A DNA stretch of 64,000 bases from Epichloe hybrida (taxonomy: Eukaryota > Ascomycota > Sordariomycetes > Hypocreales > Clavicipitaceae), in assembly GCA_019022495.1 (NCBI GenBank), contig JAFEKR010000010.1, positions 1,612,001 to 1,676,000 on the forward strand, written 5' to 3'. Positions 59,163 to 64,000 of the stretch are shown piece by piece. Position numbers and translations under genes: made by a program. The notes under the pieces were generated by a model. It searched no databases. It was not told the origin of the DNA and saw only the letters and a program-made list of their open reading frames with translations. Position 1 is the stretch's first letter. Each line of letters starts with the position of its first letter.

Positions 59163-59522
59163 CATGCAGTTAGTGACTAGGCCCAAAACAGAAGAGGTAT
59201 CTTTCCACGCAAATTTGTAAGAGAAGTGACCTCCTTCGATTTATATTTTCCACATTATTTTATGTAAATATGCATATCATAAGGGAAAACGCTGTTTTAG
59301 GCTTCTTTTAGAGATATAAAGCTTCTATTATAGCCTATTGTTATGGTGCAGCCCAAAAGGGGCTAATAATATCGCGGGTGTCTGCGCGCACGCGTACTCC
59401 GTACAGGTCATGTGTCCGATCCAATTGCGCCGTAGCACAAAGTGGACTAGCTAGTGGTCATTCCTCTTGCAAATTTGCGCGGAAAGGTACCTCTTCGTTT
59501 TGGGCCTAGTTACTACTGCATG
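59163..59522. mobile_element. MITE-like element with about 70-bp terminal inverted repeats
   Basis: The arm at 59163-59232, starting CATGCAGT and containing GACTAGGCCCAAAAC, is matched by the reverse complement of 59456-59522 along its whole length. Most differences are T for C or A for G in the left arm, as after RIP. The interior of about 220 bases is AT-rich and holds no transposase frame. Total length is about 360 bp. No certain target duplication is visible. Confidence 0.65.
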
Positions 59523-59558
59523 TTCACGTGTTAGTATTATTGTACACTCTACGGTCCG

Positions 59559-59786
59559 CACCCCCTGAATTATTTTACAAATCTACATGTCCCAGTTTTT
59601 CGTTGACCCTCTAACAGCTATGATTAGCTATACAGTAATAACTATTATTAGAGAGCCATGAGGAAAATACATAGGGTATATGGCGCTATTAAAGAATACG
59701 TCTATTTCTATATAGGTTATTAACAATGAAGGGTACCTCTTAATCCTAGCCCCTTATGTAGATTTGTAAAATTCATTCGAGGGGTG
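59559..59786. mobile_element. Second MITE-like inverted-repeat element
   Basis: The arm at 59559-59588 (CACCCCCTGAAT...ACAAATCTACAT) pairs with the reverse complement of 59756-59786 with few differences. The interior is AT-rich and non-coding, and a relative of one arm occurs at 51331-51357. It lies directly next to the element at 59163-59522. Confidence 0.5.
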
Positions 59787-59868
59787 TATTGTACATATGA
59801 TTGCAAAGATACGGACACGGACCGACATTGTACAGCTTGAGATCCATGTACACGAAAAGAACCCACCG

Positions 59869-61273
59869 TCATCCACGCTGCGCTTCTATTCTTCGACACC
59901 AATCTCTACCATGCGCCACCTGATAGGCACACAGTCTCGGCTCCAAGAGAATACTCACAAACGCCGCTATGCAGATGCCACCGCTGTCGCTGACTGTCGC
60001 AGCACTCAGACTAAACTCTCGCTCGTCCTCGGGAATCTTCTCCATCATCTCCGCGAAACAATTGACGTATACTGCACCCCCAAGGAGACCTTCCCAAAGA
60101 ATGATGACAAAGATCACGTACACTGACGGGATGAAGAAGTACAGGCTCTGCAATACCAGCAGCACCATGTTGCCCACTTGGAGGCAGGAGGGAGCATAGA
60201 GATGATGAATCCGGATAAATGGCGTTGAGGATCGTGAGATGAACACCCCCAGCTGGTACAGGAAGCCATAGAACGGATAAAAGCCACGGAATTCTCCAAA
60301 CGGAGAGGACTCGACGGGGAATAACAGAGTCGGCGAGACTCCTTGGTTGATGGTGTATTCGGCCACATAAACCAAGAGAAGGGGTGCCATGTACGGCGCG
60401 ATCAATGCCCTCGTTCTCCTCAAGTTGTTCTTGAACGAGTTGGCGTTCGATACATGCACCGAATACGCAGCAGCGTGCACGGTCGGCGGTCTCGGTGCTA
60501 CACCACCCTGCGGCATTTCCTCCCCCTCCTCCCCCTCCTCCTCCTCTTCCTCTTCCTCAGTGGGATCCCGATCAGGAATCGTCTCGTAAACTTTCCGCTG
60601 CGAAACTTGCAGCGGCCCCAGCGGCAGTATAAAGAAGAAGCTCACAAACATGACGGCGGGCAAACAAGCCGAGAAGAGCAAGCTGCTCCTCACGCTGAAC
60701 CTCGCCCACTCCGTCAAGACGACGTACAACCCCGCTCCCACGAGGCCAGCCGCGCCGGTCCCCGATCCCCATCCCACGAGGCTGACTTGCCCGTAGTAAT
60801 GCGACAGACCCAAGAAGCTCAATTCGCCTCCTCCGCTACTGAGACTGGCCAAGACCACGCCAGCCATTTTCGCAGCGACGGATTCAGCCGGCGGCGTCAG
60901 TGCGACCATGAGCATCCCTGTGGCTGACAAGGCGATGAAGGCGAGAACGCGAAGCCGATAGGGCACTCGGTGTATAAAGTACGGCGCGATGAGCTTGGTA
61001 AAGAACGAGGGCAACACATCGGCAAGGAGGACGACGCCTTTCGGGACGGAGGAGCCGACGAGGTCTTGGGCGGCGGAGAGGGTGACGACGTAGAGCACAT
61101 TATTTATCAGGCCTGTTTGTGTGAAAATATCATGTCCCATGTTAGCCTGTGTGTTTTTTTTTTTTTTTCGACATTCAAACGCGATTCATGTCTTGGGGGT
61201 CTTTTGAACACTCACCAAAGAGCCAGAAGGCGATGATGACCTTGGTGTCGGTATGCTGGAGAAAACCTGCCAT
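59869..61273 (-). CDS. BTN1: CLN3/battenin homologue, vacuolar membrane protein
   Basis: Multi-pass membrane protein of the CLN3 (battenin) family, found in the vacuole/lysosome and Golgi and linked to pH and amino-acid homeostasis. Two minus-strand exons, 61273-61216 and 61112-59869, with a 103-nt intron, give 433 residues, the size of yeast Btn1 and human CLN3. The exon join produces the family start [20 protein letters not shown]. Further marks are [54 protein letters not shown] and [16 protein letters not shown]. Between the two membrane halves lies an acidic insert rich in Glu ([11 protein letters not shown]), presumably the cytosolic loop. The gene is head-to-head with the heme lyase gene, about 500 bp apart. 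Confidence 0.94.
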
Positions 61274-61669
61274 TCTGGCACGATTCGTAGCCACCGAGGA
61301 AGCTGGTGTTCCGGAAGGCGCTGTTGGGCCTGTTATTGCGCCTCGTGCTGCAAGGGAACGGCGGCGGTGGCCGGAGGCGCAGGCATGGCCTTTTGGAATT
61401 GGTTTGGTCCATCAATTTGGCAACGTCTGGCGGTTGATGGATGAGCCGGAGATTGTATTGTGGTGGGTTGATGAGCCAAGTCCAGCCGTGTCACGTGCCG
61501 AGCTCGGATCCCTCAGGGGCCGCAGTTCATCACAAAATGGTTCTGGGAGGCGGGATCCGACAATCCAATCCAGCATGTTCACTCCCTCTTCCCGCCCGCA
61601 CGACGGCACTAACAACCCCGCCAATAGCTTCTTCGGGTCAATTCGTTCTTTTAGTCGGCAAAACAGCGG

Positions 61670-61702
<33 letters not shown>

Positions 61703-61787
61703 TGGAGACCCTTGAAAATTACTCGGCCCAACGAAAGCGACCCCTTCACTCTCAATCCAGCGACCTCAATCGCAACAATCTCCAATC
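61274..61787. promoter_or_regulatory. Shared divergent promoter region BTN1 / heme lyase
   Basis: These 514 bases between two divergent start codons contain a poly-T tract at 61686-61702 and no gene. No known operator was recognised. Confidence 0.5.
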
Positions 61788-62407
61788 ATGGCCGTCGCAA
61801 CAGACAAGGACGAATCCGCCTGCCCAGTCGACCCCAAAACCCGCGATGCTTGGCTCGCGCAAGCCCGCGCCGCCGAAGCCTCCAAGAACCAAAGCGCATG
61901 TCCCGTCGACCACCCCCCGCCCTCATCACAAACGCCCTCCTCCAAGACATGGGCGCAAACTGTTACTTCGTATCTGCCGTGGTCGTCGTCCTCCTCCTCC
62001 TCCTCCTCCTCCTCTCCCCCAGCGCAGTCCGTCACAGCGACCAATCCCATCTCCAGCAAAAGCCTCGACACCAACCGCGTCATCTCGACCATCCCCAGAT
62101 CTGTCAACGACCCTGAACCCTGTCCCGTCGACCGCGGCGCAACCACCAACGCGGCCAACCATGAGATCGAGTCAGGCGTAGACGCCTCGGGGAACTGGGT
62201 GTACCCCTCCGAAAAGATGTTCTTCGACGCCATGAAGCGCAAAGGGTACGATGCCCGCGCGGCCGACATGAAGACCGTGGTGCCCATTCACAACGCTGTC
62301 AACGAGCGAGCATGGCGGGAGATCAAGGAGTGGGAGGCGCCGTATTTGTCCAAGTCAAAGTGAGTGGCCCGTCTCCTTTTTTTTTGTTTTCCTCACCCGT
62401 GATTATC

Positions 62408-62439
<32 letters not shown>

Positions 62440-62766
62440 GCAAGGACGTTTGACTGATTTTGCTTCATTTTCTTCTTCTGTCCTAGCTGCGGCGGCCCTA
62501 AGCTTGAGTCCTTTGCGAATAAAAACGACCGCATGACGCCAACTGCTCGGATCAACACCATCCTTGGATACACGGCGCCTTTTGATCGTCATGACTGGGT
62601 GATTGACCGTTGTGGCACGCGCGTTGACTATGTGATTGATTTTTACGCTGGACGGCCAGACGCCAAGGGCAAGGTTGGGCCTAGTTTCTATCTAGACGTG
62701 AGGCCCAAGTTGAATACGTGGGAAGGTGTCAAGATGAGGACTATGCGGTGGACGGGTCTTGCGTGA
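61788..62766 (+). CDS. CYC3: Holocytochrome c synthase (cytochrome c heme lyase)
   Basis: Mitochondrial intermembrane-space enzyme that attaches heme covalently to apocytochrome c. Two exons, 61788-62359 and 62487-62766, with a 127-nt intron containing long poly-T, encode 283 residues. The N-terminal region has three CPV heme-regulatory-type motifs (Cys 12, Cys 38 and one near residue 111) and a serine run of about twelve encoded by TCC/TCG repeats. The catalytic part contains NWVYPSEKMFFDAMKRKGYD, VPIHNAVNERAWREI and, after the exon join NCGGPKLESF, the conserved GYTAPFDRHDWVIDRCG with the essential His. It could be the c1 lyase paralogue; the triple CPV and length favour cytochrome c heme lyase. 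Confidence 0.92.
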
Positions 62767-63117
62767 GCTCCGTCATTGTTGGATTCGTCCCTCTACTGCT
62801 GTAAAAGAAAAAAAAAAATTTCTCGCTCTTGTACAAAAGCTTACGATTTGTATGATACCACTGAGGCGTTCTGTTTCTGGCGGGGCGAGTTTACCCAAAT
62901 CACATAGATGCATGCACACAGACGAGCTCGCAGGCTCACTTGTTCAATACCAAGTCTCTATTCTGGAAGCTTTCCGTTCTGCCCTTCTCTATCAGATCAC
63001 AACCGGCTACACCACTCTTCACGCCAAAGCCCTTTTTCGAGCATGTCAAGGGGGACAGGATATCAAAAGACAAACAATTGTGCCACGCGACATCGCATCC
63101 GCAATACAAGGACTTCA
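62767..63117. other. 3' spacer between convergent genes
   Basis: Short non-coding spacer holding the 3' ends of the heme lyase and RUS genes. Confidence 0.55.
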
Positions 63118-64000
63118 TCATTCATCCTTGTATTCAATTGGTTGGACGCGGAGTCGAATCGGAGCAGCGGTCTCGAATGCCTGCGTCCGTAAATCCCATC
63201 CGCGCTGTTCCATCGACGTCCACAACTCCTCATCCTCGGCATGCCTCCCATCCGACATGAGCGTCCTCTTGTGGTCATGAATACAATTCTTCTTCATTTC
63301 CCAAGCATCCTCCATGGCGTGGAACCACGCCAATATGGCATGTTTGGGCTGGCATCCTGCCCAAAGCAGCAATTTGATCTTCGCCAGCCGACTTCCGCGG
63401 GGGGATGTGATGAATGAGGTGTGCATTGGGCCGTCCACCACGTCGATCGTGTCCCAGATCCCATGCGAAGCAGCCTGTCTGTAGCTCGCGGCAAACTCGA
63501 CCCGCGCAATGGGTTCCCCTGCACGATTGCTGACAATCGGGACCCAGAAGATGATGCGCTCGCGTTGCGCAACTTGCTCCGGTGTAAGGACTTTGCCCGT
63601 CTCCATGTATTCCAGAAAGAGAATCGTGGCCCTCTGGCGATTGAGCGTTGTCATACAGACACTCCGCACGCCGAGGTAGTTCATCCAGAGATGGGCACAG
63701 ACCAGAGCAATCATCAAGTAACCGACGCTCCGATGGTCCTCTACCACTTTGACGACGAGCGTGCCAACGAGAAGACCGACGAGACCGACTGCAGTTTCTT
63801 GACTGGCTTCTTTGGCGTTGAGCTCCGCGAGATTATCATGCTTGGCGAAGTGCACACTCAGCGCGGCTTTGCTCGCGCCAGCCGCAACGCCACACAATGC
63901 TCGTAGAGCCTCTCCGACAGCGAGGGCTGCGACCTTCCCCTGCGACCCTAAATAGGGACTGTAAAGTTCCAAGAAGAACGCGGTGTCGTTAAAGACATCA
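63118..64000 (-). CDS. RUS family (DUF647) protein, 5' part outside the window
   Basis: Open to the right edge on the minus strand; about 294 codons are visible and the start is missing. The sequence matches the Root UVB Sensitive/DUF647 family: FFLELYSPYLGSQGKVAALA, GVAAGASKAALSVHFAK, NLAELNAKEASQETAVGLVG, two hydrophobic segments (GLLVGTLVVKVV and YLMIALVCAHLWMNYLGV) and NRQRATILF. A C-terminal soluble domain of about 150 residues follows. In plants and animals RUS proteins are membrane-associated and RUS1/2 affect vitamin B6-dependent processes; the fungal role is not known. No stop or frameshift is visible in the part shown. Confidence 0.88.
   Translation of the reverse strand, partial: DVFNDTAFFLELYSPYLGSQGKVAALAVGEALRALCGVAAGASKAALSVHFAKHDNLAELNAKEASQETAVGLVGLLVGTLVVKVVEDHRSVGYLMIALVCAHLWMNYLGVRSVCMTTLNRQRATILFLEYMETGKVLTPEQVAQRERIIFWVPIVSNRAGEPIARVEFAASYRQAASHGIWDTIDVVDGPMHTSFITSPRGSRLAKIKLLLWAGCQPKHAILAWFHAMEDAWEMKKNCIHDHKRTLMSDGRHAEDEELWTSMEQRGWDLRTQAFETAAPIRLRVQPIEYKDE

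Noticed and set aside
60003..60041. Possible extra intron of about 39 nt near the end of BTN1 (internal GTGAGT and CAG)
   Set aside because: It would be unusually short and the segment reads as family-like C-terminal protein, so it was left coding.
1..64000. Search for tRNA, rRNA, CRISPR arrays, phage or bacterial-type defence genes
   Set aside because: None seen by eye; the gene structure is eukaryotic throughout. A tRNAscan-type run would settle the tRNA question.

Overview
The window is nuclear DNA of a filamentous ascomycete (Pezizomycotina). The evidence is: genes on both strands split by short introns of 51-170 nt with GT/AG ends; a fungus-type bifunctional BioD/BioA gene; a CYP53-type P450; WSC-domain and NLP secreted proteins; and repeat copies that differ almost only by C-to-T and G-to-A transitions, as left by repeat-induced point mutation (RIP). 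The protein set suggests Sordariomycetes, perhaps Hypocreales, but that is inference. I see no tRNA, rRNA, CRISPR array or prokaryotic-style operon. Only ATG was accepted as a start codon, and exon joins were worked out by hand from frame, splice signals and protein continuity.

Layout. 1-4.5 kb: gene-poor, starting with a RIP-mutated dispersed repeat. 4.5-6.3 kb: a conserved fungal Ser/Pro-rich protein. 6.3-9.85 kb: intergenic, AT-rich at its right end, with a small inverted-repeat element. 9.85-17.7 kb: housekeeping block of FGAM synthase (purine synthesis, 6 exons), MED18 (minus) and polynucleotide kinase 3'-phosphatase. 18.5-22.6 kb: an MFS quinate/sugar-type transporter convergent with a CYP53-like P450, a plausible aromatic-acid uptake and hydroxylation pair. 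24.9-27.3 kb: secreted acid sphingomyelinase-like phosphodiesterase.

27.8-34.0 kb: a complete late biotin pathway: bioDA (minus), bioF (plus, ending in the peroxisomal signal SKL) and bioB (minus). The bioB reading frame is shifted by one base near its 3' end. 36.9-37.9 kb: a double-DUF427 protein. 38.4-39.5 kb: a secreted NPP1/NLP-family necrosis-inducing-like protein. 40.7-42.3 kb: an SRPK-like kinase with intact catalytic motifs but an in-frame TGA near its N terminus. 42.3-45.5 kb: degenerate sequence with another dispersed-repeat copy.

45.5-50.4 kb: a large secreted beta-propeller protein with four WSC domains. 50.4-54.2 kb: repeat relics, a small ORF gene and a truncated metallo-beta-lactamase (tRNase Z-like) fragment. 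54.2-57.7 kb: two tandem type II membrane glycosyltransferases (GT34 and GT25 types). 57.7-59.9 kb: AT-rich relics with two MITE-like inverted-repeat elements. 59.9-64 kb: CLN3/BTN1, cytochrome c heme lyase, and a RUS (DUF647) gene that runs off the right edge. The most notable observations are the biotin cluster with its frameshifted bioB, the interrupted kinase, the RIP-scarred repeats and MITE-like elements, and an intergenic TACGGAGTA motif.
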